Source: Semisulcospira habei
Lineage: Eukaryota; Mollusca; Gastropoda; Semisulcospiridae
Direction: 5' to 3'
Assembly (NCBI GenBank): GCA_036245525.1
Contig: BTPG01000002.1
Span: forward strand, 127,807,558-127,871,557
Length of the DNA: 64,000 nucleotides
Position numbers and translations under genes: made by a program. Shown piece by piece: positions 21,570 through 31,790 of the stretch; positions within the stretch are counted from its first letter, which is position 1; each line of letters opens with the position of its first letter. A model generated the notes under the pieces. The model ran no database searches. It was given only the letters and a program-made list of their open reading frames with translations, and was not told where the DNA came from.

Positions 21570-21790
21570 AACAAAGAAAGATAGAAAGAAAGACTACCAA
21601 ACGAACAAACTAACCATCCAACAAACGAACGAACCAAAAAACGAACCGACAAAAGAACAAACGAACGACCGAACAAAAGAACAAATGAAAGAACAAACAA
21701 AGGAACGAACGAACGAACAAACGAAAGAACGAACGCCGGAACGACCGAAAGAAAGAACGAACGAACGAACTAACGAACGAAAGAACAACT
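21570..21790. repeat. AACGA/AACAA-type array
   Basis: Degenerate ACGAACGAAC and AAAGAACAAACG units. The Thr/Asn/Glu-rich frame is an artefact. Confidence 0.92.
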
Positions 21791-21846
21791 AACCAAGTGT
21801 TACATCCACATTAGTCCACTCTCGGCGCCCAAAACGCGGCTCGCCT

Positions 21847-22157
21847 AATTAGTTAGTTCGGGTTTAACGTCCACAGCACCGAGGTGATCATGGACGGCCC
21901 TGACGGGCGGGTTATGGGGGACAGGGAAATCTATTGCCTATGGAGTACGACCTGATCACTGATCAACTCAAGCGCACTCCAACTGTGCCACTTTGATTTA
22001 CCAGGACCTTTCAACGGACATGCTATTGAACAAATCCGTTTTTTTCCCCTGGATTGTGAGTCCAGCTACCGGGGCCGGGACGGTATTCGAACCCACGACC
22101 CGGCGATTCCCTTCGCTCTCCTGCTCCGACGTTTAACCGCCTGAGCTATTTCGGACT
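21847..22157 (-). mobile_element. tRNA-derived SINE, second copy
   Basis: Same family as 6438-6753, inverted. It has the A-box (TAGCTCAGGCGG), the B-box region (GGGTTCGAATACC), the shared body and the GTTAAACCCGAACTAACTAA tail. A perfect 12-bp target-site duplication, CGCGGCTCGCCT, lies at 21835-21846 and 22158-22169. Confidence 0.94.
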
Positions 22158-22169
22158 CGCGGCTCGCCT

Positions 22170-22477
22170 TACCAGCAAAGAAAGACGAGCTGGAAAAAAA
22201 GCTATACATCTCAAGATTCCGATACTGAGTAAAAAAAAAAAAAGAAAAAAAAAAAGAGCTATATATCTCCTTTTGTCAGCGATGATAGCGCGAGGAGAGA
22301 GTGCAGCGCCGTGTCCAAACTTTTCTCGCCTAACGAACTAATTCCCCACACATGCCGTGGCCATGCTCGCTGACTCGTGTTAGCAACAAACCAGATTGGG
22401 AGGGCTAGCAGCCATCTGATGTGCCGGCCAGAGTCCTTACAGAGACGTGCACACGAAAGGCTACAGGCATCTGACAA
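22170..22477. other. No recognised feature
   Basis: Contains an A12-G-A10 tract and unique-looking sequence. Confidence 0.5.
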
Positions 22478-22838
22478 TTTCACTCATTTAGCCATAAAGC
22501 ACCACAGCAGGAGATGGATCGACCATACCAATTCAAGGGTAGAGCCAGATTAGCTTGGCGCCGTCAGGCGCCAAGCTAATCTGGCACTACCCTTGAATTA
22601 TGATGATCGTCCATCTCCTGCACCTGGTGCACAGCCACCAGGCGCCAAGCTAATCTGGCACTACCCTTGAATTATTAGAGTCATCCATCCTTTACACCTT
22701 GCACAAAGTCATCAGACGCCAAGCTAATACAGAACTTCACTTGAATTCTCATATTCGATCCATCGATATCCTGCACCTGGTACATAGTCGTTAGGTCACA
22801 CCTCCAACATTCAGGAAATAAGGCCTTTAATGGGTAAA
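22478..22838. mobile_element. Family B element with triplicated right half
   Basis: The left end TTTCACTCATTTAGCC and a complete hairpin are followed by two extra copies of the right half. GGCGCCAAGCTAATCTGGCA and the decayed GACGCCAAGCTAATACAGAA each continue to GTCATCC or TCGATCC and CTGCACC or TTACACC. The unit spans about 85-95 bp. The last copy is the most decayed and leads into the normal right end (CCTCCAACATTCAGG). Confidence 0.9.
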
Positions 22839-22839
22839 A

Positions 22840-23165
22840 GATATCCTTTAAACTATAGTGGAAATTGACTTATGGGCGGTAGGTGTTTTCTGAAGGTTGT
22901 ACACTAGTTCAGAAGGTAGGTTGACCAAAAGATGCTCATCACAAAAAGTCAAGGAACGCTTGGGAATATGTGCATTACCTAGACAGAGACCACTCTCATG
23001 CGATGTTGCTCTGTGAAGAGATTACTGCTTATAAGCGCCGCCAATGTTCCGAGTTCAGAAGCCTGTACTCCTCATGTCCATAAAAGCCAGACAGCCTTTG
23101 CCCCAAACCTCCGCAAGGTCCACCGGCCGACTCTCAAAGATTCAGTAAATGTACCCAACACTTTC
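22840..23165. other. No recognised feature
   Basis: Unique-looking spacer; no coding or repeat signal. Confidence 0.5.
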
Positions 23166-23166
23166 A

Positions 23167-23230
23167 GCATGAAGCACATATTCTCATGAGCCCCTGCAGA
23201 ATGCAGGTCATGAGAATCTGTGTCTCTTGC
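23167..23230. mobile_element. Family A hairpin (TTC subtype)
   Basis: Arms GCATGAAGCACATATTCTCA-TGA and TCATGAGAATCTGTGTCTCT-TGC; inner stem partly deleted on the right. Confidence 0.88.
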
Positions 23231-23234
23231 AAAC

Positions 23235-23777
23235 TGAATCGGGTGGCTAAGAAGCTGTAAAAGCTGCAAATCTCCCGGATCAGCGAAATACTCACTTCTG
23301 CTTTTCAAGTTAGTCCTGGAGATACTAACAGGACCGCTCTTGTAGAGCACGCATGTCCAAACAGATGGTGATTCGCGCGTTAGGGAGATGTGATATATTG
23401 TTATGATCTGCATCCTCCCGGCGCACACTGGATGCCTCTCTCGATCCCCTAGGCATGGTAGCGTATCGAAGGAGATAACCAGTGTGCATATATATATATA
23501 TATATGTTTTACCTTTTTTGTGAAAGAAAAAAGAAAGACAGTTACAATGGGAAGGCTATGTACAACAGACATACAATTCTTTTACATTATGGGCTGGCCT
23601 GTGATTTTGGGCCATACGGCTCTTGAAACGTAAGGTCCCTAATCAAAGACGGGCCAGCATGCAATTATCTTCACGAACCATTAATTTATGCGTCTGTGCC
23701 ACCTGCAGGTGTTACGTGAACATCGTGTCTTGGGCCGGTGTTCAGTTGCAGCATTAATGTATCTTCACGCTGCCCCA
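23235..23777. other. No gene; short (AT)n
   Basis: An AT dinucleotide run lies at 23487-23506. Otherwise the sequence is unique-looking. Confidence 0.5.
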
Positions 23778-23875
23778 AGTAACCCCTTGCCATCTACTGA
23801 CGATACCGTTCGGCTGAAAAGACGCGCAAGCATCTGTTACGGCGAACGGTATCGTCAGTATCAGTCAAGGGGTTA
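23778..23875. mobile_element. TTAA hairpin element, family F
   Basis: Arms CTGACGATACCGTTCGGC and GCGAACGGTATCGTCAG surround a GCGCAAGCATC centre. The outer ends are GTAACCCCTTGCC (TTAA decayed) and GTCAAGGGGTTAA. Termini match family A though the core is unrelated. Confidence 0.88.
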
Positions 23876-23975
23876 ATTTGCAAGAGAGCGTAGGGTCTTG
23901 AGGATATTTTGCTTTTGATAACATAATGCAGGACGTTGCAATCTGCGACTTATGTTCATTTTGCACCCTTTAGAC

Positions 23976-24188
23976 TTTACCCATTCAGCCGGCATGACGC
24001 ACTACATCAGAAGATGGGTCGACCATGATAATTCAAGGGTAGTGCCAGATTGGCTTGGCGCCTGTCGGTGCCAAGCTAATCTGGCACTGCCCTTGAATTA
24101 TCATGGTCGATCCTCCTGCAACTGGTGCATAGTCATCAGATGACGCCTCCGAAATTTGGGAAATACTTCGTCGGGCTGAATGAGTTAA
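23976..24188. mobile_element. Family B hairpin element (TAATTC subtype)
   Basis: Left end TTTACCCATTCAGCCGGC and right end GGCTGAATGAGTTAA. The arms GACCATGATAATTCAAGGGT-AGTGCCAGATTGGC are nearly perfect. Confidence 0.93.
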
Positions 24189-24410
24189 AGTTAATCATCG
24201 CGAGAAACCCCCGCTGGCGACACTGACTCAAAGGGGTGTATACGTCTTTTCAGGTAGGTGAGTCAGTCATATGGAGCGTACGTATTTCCATGGGGTGTGT
24301 ACTGTACTAGATGAGTCGCTGGCTCCTAGTTTGTTCTGCAAGAGGGAAAACAGGAGTAAACTGTTGTTCAACGCAGCAGTAACCATTCGACGAGTTTGGT
24401 TATTGGCGCC

Positions 24411-25022
24411 TTAAAGGAGCCCGCACACGAGGCTAGAAATGAGACTATCCTGTCCTATCCGCGCCTATCCGCCCACTCGACAGTTGTCGATAGGTCTCGC
24501 TAGTTCGGCGATACTTTTCTATCCACCCGATAGTCCGAACAGAACCTGCCGCTTCTATTTTTCCTAGGCCTAGCCAGTTCGCCTATCCGCAAACAACCAA
24601 TCAGCAGAGCCCTACGCGTCACGCATTAGTGGCCGTATTTTGCCTTCAGCACTCGGCTGAGAACTTCAATGTGTTGTAGATGCATGGATCTTTCGCACAC
24701 ATCTCTTGCACAAGTATCGCTCTTCAACTAAAACCGGACATCGAAGTAGCCACTCTCTCGTCCAGACTCGTTTCTGCTTCTCTATCGCAAGGATAATTGT
24801 GGTTTCTGCGAATTTTTCTCAAGTCTTCGTCTTTCATGTACGCACCGATTTTGTCTTGAGGGCTCAAAAGTTTCGCGAGATTTTTCACATAAGGAAATAG
24901 CGCACACGCAGCTTGTGCAGAGATATCGCCGTGCATGGTGAAAAACTATCGAGTAGATAGGATAGTTCGCCGATAGTTTTCTATCATTATGTCAAAACTA
25001 TCCACATGTACGATTGCCTTAA
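24411..25022. mobile_element. 612-bp TTAA-bounded element with CTATCC/GATAG motifs
   Basis: Starts TTAAAGGAGCCCGCACACGA and ends GTACGATTGCCTTAA. Both ends carry clusters of CTATCC, CGATAG and GTTCGGCGATA/GTTCGCCGATA motifs. These give a subterminal repeat structure and weak inverted termini. Its right TTAA is the first TTAA of the next family A element. Long enough for a non-autonomous DNA transposon; no transposase frame seen. Confidence 0.6.
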
Positions 25023-25268
25023 CCCTTTCAGTGCCGAGAAAGTGTGAACACCACCCAGCTGCAAGAGGCATAGATCTTCATGAGCCCCCGCAGTTGCGGG
25101 GCTTATGAGGGGCTTATGCCTCTTGCTGACATGCCTTTGAATCCGGGCATGTCAAGTTTTTTTTTTTTTTTTTTTTTTTTGATGGGGAGGGGCGGGGGGG
25201 GGGGGGGGGGGGAAATTAACGAAGATTGCAGAAACATTGTCTGCGCTAGCACTGACTGAACGGGTTAA
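25019..25268. mobile_element. TTAA hairpin element, family A, with T-run/G-run insert
   Basis: Ends TTAACCCTTTCAGTGCCGAG and CTGACTGAACGGGTTAA. The hairpin at 25061-25127 has the GATCTTC variant arm. Then T22 and a G14-containing tract (25157-25211) and AATTAACGAAGATTGCAGAA-ACA follow. The element ending at 51178 has the same right half, so this is a subtype. Confidence 0.9.
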
Positions 25269-25592
25269 CACCGATTAGGGTAGAAGAGTCATATCGCAGC
25301 GCGGAAACCATTAGATGACAGACTTGCTTTGCCATATGTACTTCTGTGTTTGGTGTAGGGAGGTATGACATAATTATGTACAGTCAGTCTGTCACACATT
25401 CGGTGATAAGGATCAAATGGTGTCCTCGCAGATTTGGTTCGTTCTGCTATGATGGAAGCAGAAGTAAACCGTTGATCAACACAGCAGTCATTCACTTCCA
25501 GAGGACAGACCGCCTCTTCCTTTTGTCCCGCCAGTTTGCATCTGTGTTCGATAAATCGAGGAGTCTGGTCAGCGTAGACTGAGATCAACCCA

Positions 25593-25737
25593 TTAACCCA
25601 TTTGGCCCCTACGCCCTGCAGGCGCCAAGCTAATCTGGCACTACCCTTGAATTATCATGGTCGATCCATCGCCTGCAACGGTTACACAGTCGTTAGATGA
25701 CACCTCCGAAATTTGGGAAATGCGGCTGTGAGGTTAA
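25593..25737. mobile_element. TTAA element, family B, left arm deleted
   Basis: TTAACCCATTTGGCCCCTAC runs straight into CCTGCAGGCGCCAAGC and the complete right arm. It ends CTGTGAGGTTAA. The TTAA of the next element begins 8 bp later. Confidence 0.9.
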
Positions 25738-25744
25738 GAAAAGA

Positions 25745-26088
25745 TTAACCCCTTGAATGCCAGTGAACGCGGATTTCGTGTCTGAAACCACTGCCCACTG
25801 ACCAACATACGCGAGAAAAAAAAAAAAAAAAAAAAAAACCACACATGAAATGAGACCAAAAGTGGGCACACAAACCACCCCCCCCCCCCCACCCCCCAAA
25901 TAAAAAACACACACCAAAAAAACAAAACAAAACAAAAAACAACAACAACAAAGTCATCATAAGTCATAGATATTCTCGAGAACAATTTGTGTCCCAATTA
26001 CATCTGTGTAAGTTCTTCACGCGAATGTCGGTCAGTGTGCAATCTTTTAAGACTTGGGATTGGTGATCACTGACAGCGAAGGGGTCAA
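25745..26088. mobile_element. TTAA element, family A-like ends, no hairpin
   Basis: Starts TTAACCCCTTGAATGCCAGT and ends CACTGACAGCGAAGGGGTCA-A. It contains A24 (25816-25839), a C15 run and an AACAACAACAAC tract. The core hairpin is lost or replaced; GTCATAGATATTCTCGAGA may be a relic. Confidence 0.7.
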
Positions 26089-26089
26089 C

Positions 26090-26550
26090 TTGGGCAAAGC
26101 AAATGATGAGAACATGTTGTTTTGAAGCCTGTTTTGTTAGAGGGCGGTATCCGTTCTGGGCCAATATGGAGCACCTTGATGGATGGCCATATCTCTTTCG
26201 CTTGTCATCGTATCATTCAGACCACACTTCCCTCCCGTCCACTCCTTCTCCCTCCTCCCCCCTCCCCCACCTCCTCAACTTCCTCCCCATTATCCAGAAA
26301 CAGGTTTGAGGTTTTTGAAGTTTTGCTTCATAGTTTAGATGCTTGCTGCGAAGAGAATTGTAATGTGATGTCACACATTGTCCATGATTACCTCGCCGTA
26401 TTGGTGTATTTATGGTGAACCGAAAGTATTAATTTATTAATTTACTTAATTATTTATTTATTTACTTATTTATGCATTTATTTATTATTTAGCATCGTTG
26501 TTATTGTTATTTTTACGAGCGAAGAAAGTTAGTTACATTAAATAATCACC
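26090..26550. other. No gene; TTTA-rich tract
   Basis: CTCCTCCCCC tract at 26225-26290 and degenerate (TTTA)n at 26428-26490. Confidence 0.5.
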
Positions 26551-26551
26551 T

Positions 26552-26646
26552 GGGGGCCAGTTGCATGATCGAGCTTAGTCTTGCTACAGCCACTAAGCGG
26601 AGCGCCTTGCTTAGTGGCTGGCGAAGCTGAATCATGCAAATGGCCC
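26552..26646. repeat. Palindrome with GGGGCCAGTTGCATGAT ends
   Basis: Outer arms GGGCCAGTTGCATGATCGAG-CTT and AAGCTGAATCATGCAAATGG-CCC, inner arms AGCCACTAAGC and GCTTAGTGGCT. One copy; MITE-like. Confidence 0.85.
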
Positions 26647-26794
26647 CAGCCTTTTAGTTAGGTATTTTCGGAGGGGACTGACATGGATAAGGGAGAGGGG
26701 TGGGGTTGGCGAGAGAGGGGAGGAGGAGGCGTGTTAGGGGCGCAGCTGCCACAATGGCGCGGGCTTGTTTTGATTTCGTCAAGCTTGCTACCGG

Positions 26795-26950
26795 TCCATT
26801 CCTCCCCCATTCCCCCGCCCCCTTTCACATGGTACCCCGTCCCCCCTCCCACTACCATTACCATCAGCAGACCCCATCCTCATCCCCTAACCTCCCCTCA
26901 CCACCCTCCTCCCCCCCCCCCCAATCCTCCCCCCCCCCCACACAACACAC
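26795..26950. repeat. C-rich low-complexity tract
   Basis: CCCCCCTCCC blocks with C10-C11 runs. Proline-rich frames are artefacts. Confidence 0.85.
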
Positions 26951-26989
26951 ACGCACATTTTTTTTCTTTGACGCTCGACCATCACCGCA

Positions 26990-27093
26990 ATACTGACGAG
27001 CAAAAGAAATGCGACATTTCTGGAATCATCGGAAACACTTAAGTGTTTCCAAGTATTCCTAAAATGTCGCATTTCTTTCTTTTCTTCAGTGTT
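26990..27093. mobile_element. Family E hairpin, mariner-like MITE candidate
   Basis: Arms TACTGACGAGCAAAAGAAAT-GCGACATTT and AAATGTCGCATTTCTTTC; inner GGAAACACTT/AAGTGTTTCC is perfect. Right end altered to TTTTCTTCAGTGTTA. Confidence 0.88.
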
Positions 27094-27251
27094 ACTGCAG
27101 CCATTGTCCGTTAGCCTCTTTCAGACCAGTTGGACTCAATTCCTAAAATAGAAGTGTTCTGGGTGTAAATAGCAGGCAGAGGAAGAGTTCAGCACAGGCA
27201 ACGACTGAACACCTCTCCGAGGTTGAGAACGAAAAATATGAACAGAACCGC

Positions 27252-27330
27252 TTAACACATTCGAGACGTGTCGTATACGATACGCGGCATTTGCCGCGTA
27301 TCTGTATACGACACGTCTCAAATGAGTTAA
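27252..27330. mobile_element. TTAA hairpin element, family C
   Basis: A compact 79-bp palindrome including both TTAA ends. Arms TTAACACATTCGAGACGTGT-CGTATACGATACGCGGCA pair with TGCCGCGTATCTGTATACGA-CACGTCTCAAATGAGTTAA. TATACGA against the GCCTACGGA of the copy at 46213 differs in both arms. Confidence 0.95.
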
Positions 27331-27530
27331 TGAATATTCGTGTACAAGTCTTCAACTGTATTAATGCTGTTTACAATTCAGTCTGGTATTATTCTTGCTT
27401 TTGGCAGTATTTTGTCGCATAGGTCTTGGAAGAAGCGCATTGGCCTAATGTGTCCGGCGTTCATGTCTGTCAGTGTATAGTACTTTTACCAGGCAAATGT
27501 ACTGACGACAAACTCGTGCCCCAGTGCGCA

Positions 27531-27610
27531 AAGGTCCTCGGGCCGATGACGACCGCATTTAGCCCGCGCGCAACACGGGCTAAATGTGGCCGCCATCGGA
27601 ACGAGGACCG
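27531..27610. repeat. Family J palindrome
   Basis: Arms GGTCCTCGGGCCGATGACGA-CCGCATTTAGCCCG and CGGGCTAAATGTGGCCGCCA-TCGGAACGAGGACC. Related to 40825-40902 and to fragments at 11218 and 39589. Confidence 0.88.
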
Positions 27611-28586
27611 GCCTATTGCTATGGCAGGTTGCGCTGTCATACTAATTCCTGTATGCTGGTGGTTTGTGACTGACGAGAAAAAGGGCTGCTTGGTGACACT
27701 GACATCAACTGTCGCATTTCCGGTGCATTTTCTGAAACGATGTCCTAAAATTGTCATATCGGAGATCTGACATTCTGGCACTAACCTTAAACTATCGTTG
27801 ATTATCCGTCTGAGCCATAGGGATTTTGTCAAACAGCAGGTTGTCAACGCTAGTGTTTCAGCGTGAGTGGTGAAATGATGACACTGACAAACGTGACACT
27901 TTAAAAATATTCAGGTGTGTGCTTTCATTGAAAATAAAATTTAAAAAAAAATAAATAAATAAAATAGTAAAATAAAATAAAAACTGTGTGTTTTCAACCT
28001 GGTGATTGCCACCGGACACCTGAGTTTCAGTTAATATATTGTAGTATACAGAGTACGCAACTTCGTTGTTTGATGTAGTATAATGTCAGTCATTATTCAA
28101 TGAGGAGAACGGGGTGGGGGTGGGGGGGGGAGGGGCGGGTGGGGGTGGGGGGTGGGGGGTGGGGGGTGATAAGCACTAAAATCGTGAGGCATGATTTGCG
28201 TTGTGTTCGGTTCTCGTGATTCGTGATTGCAGTTTTCTCATCCTCGCCATTCGTTCGTCGTGAAACGTGAAAGCCAAATGACGATCTTCGTGTTTCGTGA
28301 AAACGTTCTGGTTATTTTGTGAAACGTAAAAATGCTCCATCCACGCTGTGAATTCTTATTTAGAAACCCGAAAATCAACTGACGGGTTTCAAGCACTGCG
28401 TACACAACATTCTTTAACTAGCTGGAAAATCAACTGACGGGTTTCTACATGAAAATGAACATCCAGTCACACAGTACCAGTCTTCTTCATGCCGCATTTT
28501 CACGATGTGTGTCAATGCACAGCACTTTTCTAGTCTCTGTAAAAACAGTCTTGCTCTACAGCGATCGAAAACAACTAAATACTGTT
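27611..28586. other. No gene; G-rich tract and a small direct repeat
   Basis: GGGGTGGGGGG-type sequence lies at 28110-28168. GAAAATCAACTGACGGGTTT-C occurs twice, 51 bp apart (28372 and 28423). The 114-125-codon frames at 27426-27847 oppose each other over the family J palindrome and have no domains. Confidence 0.55.
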
Positions 28587-28801
28587 TGGTCCCTTCCCTG
28601 CCACTACACGCACATTATGTGTCTGAAACCTGTGTTCTTTCAACGGGCCCAAAGAACCCTACAAAGAATAGGGCTAGAAATTGGTCTCAGCAAGAGACAT
28701 AGATCCTCATGAGCCATCGCTGTCGCGGGGGCTCATGCGGATCTATGTCTCTTGCAGTTAGAGTTTGTGTTCAGTTTTTCTCGTCGCAGTGAAGGGGTTA
28801 A
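28587..28801. mobile_element. TTAA hairpin element, family A
   Basis: The left end is decayed (TGGTCCCTTCCCTGCC) and the right end is GCAGTGAAGGGGTTAA. The hairpin at 28690-28756 has arms GCAAGAGACATAGATCC and GGATCTATGTCTCTTGC; the GACATAG/CTATGTC change is present in both arms. Confidence 0.92.
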
Positions 28802-28997
28802 ACATGGTATGGACATTTCTGTACCCCTGCCCTTAGCCGGCTTGTGTGAATTCTCGCCAGTTTGTCACGTCACCGTGTTGCACTTGACAAACAATATTTG
28901 CGGTCATAATTTAAGCGCTTGCAAAATGACCTGTTGCTACAGCTTATTTATGATGTTTTCACTCGTTTCGGTCCATCAACCGCGCCGGCATTCCCAC

Positions 28998-29062
28998 CTT
29001 GTAAGAGACACAGATGCTCGTGGGGCCCTGCAGCTTCGGGAGATCATGAACATCTACTGCCT
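28998..29062. mobile_element. Family A hairpin, strongly decayed
   Basis: GTAAGAGACACAGATGCTCG with GGGCCCTGCAGC, then ATCATGAACATCTACTGCCT. Pairing is partial. Confidence 0.5.
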
Positions 29063-29185
29063 GAGGGTAGTGGCCAACCTGGCACCTGCACACATCACTA
29101 AATTAATTTCGACTAACTTAATTAACGCGTACATTGTGTTTGATGGCCTGTTAATGTAACCCCAAGACCGGCGTTCGGGTGTACA

Positions 29186-29381
29186 TTAACCTGTATACCA
29201 CGATTGATTTGTCACCTAACGACTAGGTACCAGGTGCAGGAGGTGGACTGACCATGATAATTCAAGGGTAGTGGCAGATTTAGCTTGGCGCCTGGCGGCG
29301 CCAAGCTAACTCTGCCACTACCCTTGAATTATCATGGTCGATCCGTTTTCAGCTGTAGTGCGCCAGGGCTAAACTGGTTAA
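29186..29381. mobile_element. Family B hairpin element with shared insertion
   Basis: Left TTAACCTGTATACC, right GGGCTAAACTGGTTAA. Both arms read GTAGTGGCAGA(T/G)TTAGC, carrying the same G and the same extra T relative to the GTAGTGCCAGATTAGC subtype. The copy-specific 1-nt insertion in both arms points to arm copying. Confidence 0.93.
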
Positions 29382-29499
29382 GCAGACGTCGAAAATATGT
29401 GTGCTGGTCTGTTACTGTGGACCTTACCGTTCAAGCGCCGTAAGGTTGAAAATCACAGACCAGCGCACACGGATAAAGATAGGCCTATATTACGACTGC

Positions 29500-29760
29500 A
29501 TAGCGGGGAGGTTTCGTTTGGAAGGACCGACTCCTAACCACGAACGAAGCACAATCAGCTTGAACCATCAGCATTGTCAACACTCCAAACATCTCAAAGA
29601 GGCATAGATCCTCATGAGCCCTCCTGGCTCATGAGGATCTATGCCTCTTTGAGATGCGGTTTGGAGTGTTGTCTATAACTGGTGACAACAGAAGCTGGTT
29701 ACCCCGCTGTGACTTTGCTCTCGTTCGTCTTGTTGGTAGTCGTTCGCCTTAAACTGAACT
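29500..29760. mobile_element. Large fold-back element, family A-prime (copy 2)
   Basis: The core palindrome at 29578-29671 has arms CAACACTCCAAACATCTCAA-AGAGGCATAGATCCTCATGA and centre GCCCTCCTGGC. Downstream CCGCTGTGACTTTGCTCTCG-TTCGTC matches the 1535-1575 region of copy 1, so the element extends beyond the hairpin. Confidence 0.8.
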
Positions 29761-30075
29761 TCACCATTTACGGGGCTTTGCGCCTTTACGTCGAACCGCG
29801 ATGTGATACACAGTATTGCCATGTTAGCATATCTGATAACCTAAAGTTCAGCGATGTGTGACGGACCGGCAATAAATTTCGCACAATAGAACATCCGCAG
29901 GCCGGGTTGAACTTCACAGCGACAGGTGTCACTACTTGTTAAAATTAGCCAGGGGAAAAAAAAAATCATTAACTGTTGGAAGTCAGGCATTCATTTACAT
30001 AGTTTATTGTCGCTGATTGAAATGAACTGTGTAGTTACCATAATGTTCTTGTTGGCCAGGACTGCTTTGAGGCAG
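29761..30075. other. No recognised feature
   Basis: Unique-looking spacer; A9 run at 29956. Confidence 0.5.
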
Positions 30076-30265
30076 TTATCACATTCTACCCTAGAACCGA
30101 AATCCCCAAATTTTGAATTTGCCCTCTGAAGGACTCTATTACAATTCTAGGGACAGATCGAGCATGATAGTTCAAGGATGGTGCCAGAATAGCTTGCTGC
30201 CTATGGGCGCCAAGCTATTCTGGCACCATCCTTAAACTATCATGCTCGATCCATGTCTTACTGCT
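30076..30265. mobile_element. Family B element, left part, split by RTE-like insertion
   Basis: The left end is TTATCACATTCTACCC. The full hairpin has arms TCGAGCATGATAGTTCAAGG-ATGGTGCC and GGCACCATCCTTAAACTATC-ATGCTCGA. GAGC and GGAT are non-consensus in both arms. The right tail resumes at about 31790 (TGCCGGGGCTGAATTAA). Confidence 0.93.
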
Positions 30266-31790
30266 GTGTCTATCTATCTATCTATATCCCGTAGTCTTGC
30301 CGACCGTTGGGGCACCACTGATGACTTGGCAACCAGCTCCCTCCAATCCTCTCTGTTCTCTGCCATTCTCAGCGTATCGCCCAGCTTCAGTCCTGTCCAC
30401 TCTGAGATATTGTCCTGCCATCTTTTCCTCTGTCTTCCTCTCCTTCGTCCTCATTGCACAGTGCCTTGCAGGATTGTTTTGGCAAGCCCTGCTGAATGCG
30501 TGACATGCCCATACCACTTCAGTTTGCGTTTTCTCACAATGGCTAATAAGTCTTCATAGGGCCCGATGGCTTGCCTGATTCTGCTTCCCACTTCCTCGTT
30601 TGTGATGTGATCTCTGTATGATATGCCAAGCAGCCTTCGAAAACATCTCATTTCAGTGGCTTGTATCCTCCTTTCAGGGTCTGCTGTGAGGGTCCATGAC
30701 TCGCAGGCATACAAGAACACTGAGATGACTAAGGAGCGCATCAGTCTGATCTTGGAGCAGAGTGTGATGTTTCTGTCCTTCCATATGGTCTTCAATCTTG
30801 TCAGTGCTGTTGTTGTCTGCGCAATCCTGGACAGTATTTCTGGTTTTGATCCCTCATCTGTCACAATGGCTCCTAAGTATTTGAATTTCTTAACTGTTTC
30901 CAGTTTTTGGCCTCCAACCATGATTTCAGTGCCAATGCCACTGGCGTTATTGGTCATCAGTTTGGTCTTCTCTGCACTGATTTCCATCCCATGTGCAATG
31001 GCTGTACTATCCAGCTTTTCCACCAGCTGAGCTAGCTCCTTCTCTGTTCCTGCAAGGCCATCAATGTCGTCCGCAAAGCGCAAGTTCGTGATTGTTCTGC
31101 CTCCAATACTGACAGTTCCTTCATGATCTTTCAGAGCGTCCATCATGATTCTTTCCAGGAAGATGTTGAAAAGAGTAGGAGAGAGCAAGCAGCCTTGTCT
31201 GACTCCATCTGTAGTCCTAAACCAGTTTCCTATTTTGCCGTTGAAGCAGACTTCGCTAGTGGCCTTGTTGTAAAGGTTTGCTATGACTTAGATCAGGTTG
31301 GCATTGATGTTGTATAGCTTCATGGTGGACCAAAGGGCAGCATGCCACACCCTGTCAAACGCTTTCTTAAAATCCACAAAGACATGATAGAGGTCCTGCT
31401 GGTGCTGGAGGTATCTCTCACATAGAACTCTCAGGTTGAAGATCTGCTCAGTTGTGCTGCGCCCTCGTCTGAAGCCTGCCTGTTCCTCAGCTATGATTTC
31501 CTCTGCCTGTGGCTTCAGCCTGTTCAGAAGGATCTTTAACATGACTTTGCTTGGGTGGGATATAAGACTGATCGTGCGATAGTTCTGGCATTGATGTAAG
31601 TTGCCTTTTTTGGGGAGAGTTATTATAAGTGATTGGGTCCATGGTGTGGGCCAATCCCCTGACTGCCAGATCTTATTGCAGATTGTTAGTAAGGCGCTTA
31701 TCGTGTCTTCTCCCCCTTCTTGGAATAGCTCTGCAGGGATGTTGTCTGCTCCTGCTGCCTTCCTTTTTTTCAGCGACTTCACTGCAGCCT
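30266..31790 (-). mobile_element. RTE-like non-LTR retrotransposon, 5-prime truncated
   Basis: The 3-prime end is a (GATA)n tail (TATAGATAGATAGATAGA) at 30266-30288. The 5-prime truncation falls within the reverse transcriptase fingers at about 31790. The element splits a family B copy. CTACTGTG on the right and TACTGCTGTG on the left suggest a short imperfect target duplication. Tetranucleotide tails and low damage are typical of RTE-type insertions. Confidence 0.9.
30290..31788 (-). pseudogene. Reverse transcriptase, two nonsense mutations
   Basis: One minus-strand frame runs the whole length. It has KSLKKRKAAGADNIPAELF, NYRTISLISHPSKVMLKILL, EEQAGFRRGRSTTEQIFNLR, palm motif FVDFKKAFDRV, DGVRQGCLLSPTLFN, catalytic FADDIDG, FKYLGAIVTDEG, and the C-terminal SWTLTADPERRIQATEMRCF and RKLKWYGHVTHS. 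Only two in-frame stops interrupt it: TAA at about 31288-31290, and TGA at about 30451-30453 just before RGRQRKRWQDNI. The second fits CGA-to-TGA decay. It lacks endonuclease and N-terminal RT and is dead, but young compared with the element at 14.7 kb. Confidence 0.92.

Noticed and set aside
28752..29159. 135-codon frame as a gene
   Set aside because: Starts inside a family A element and crosses a decayed hairpin; no domain or codon bias.
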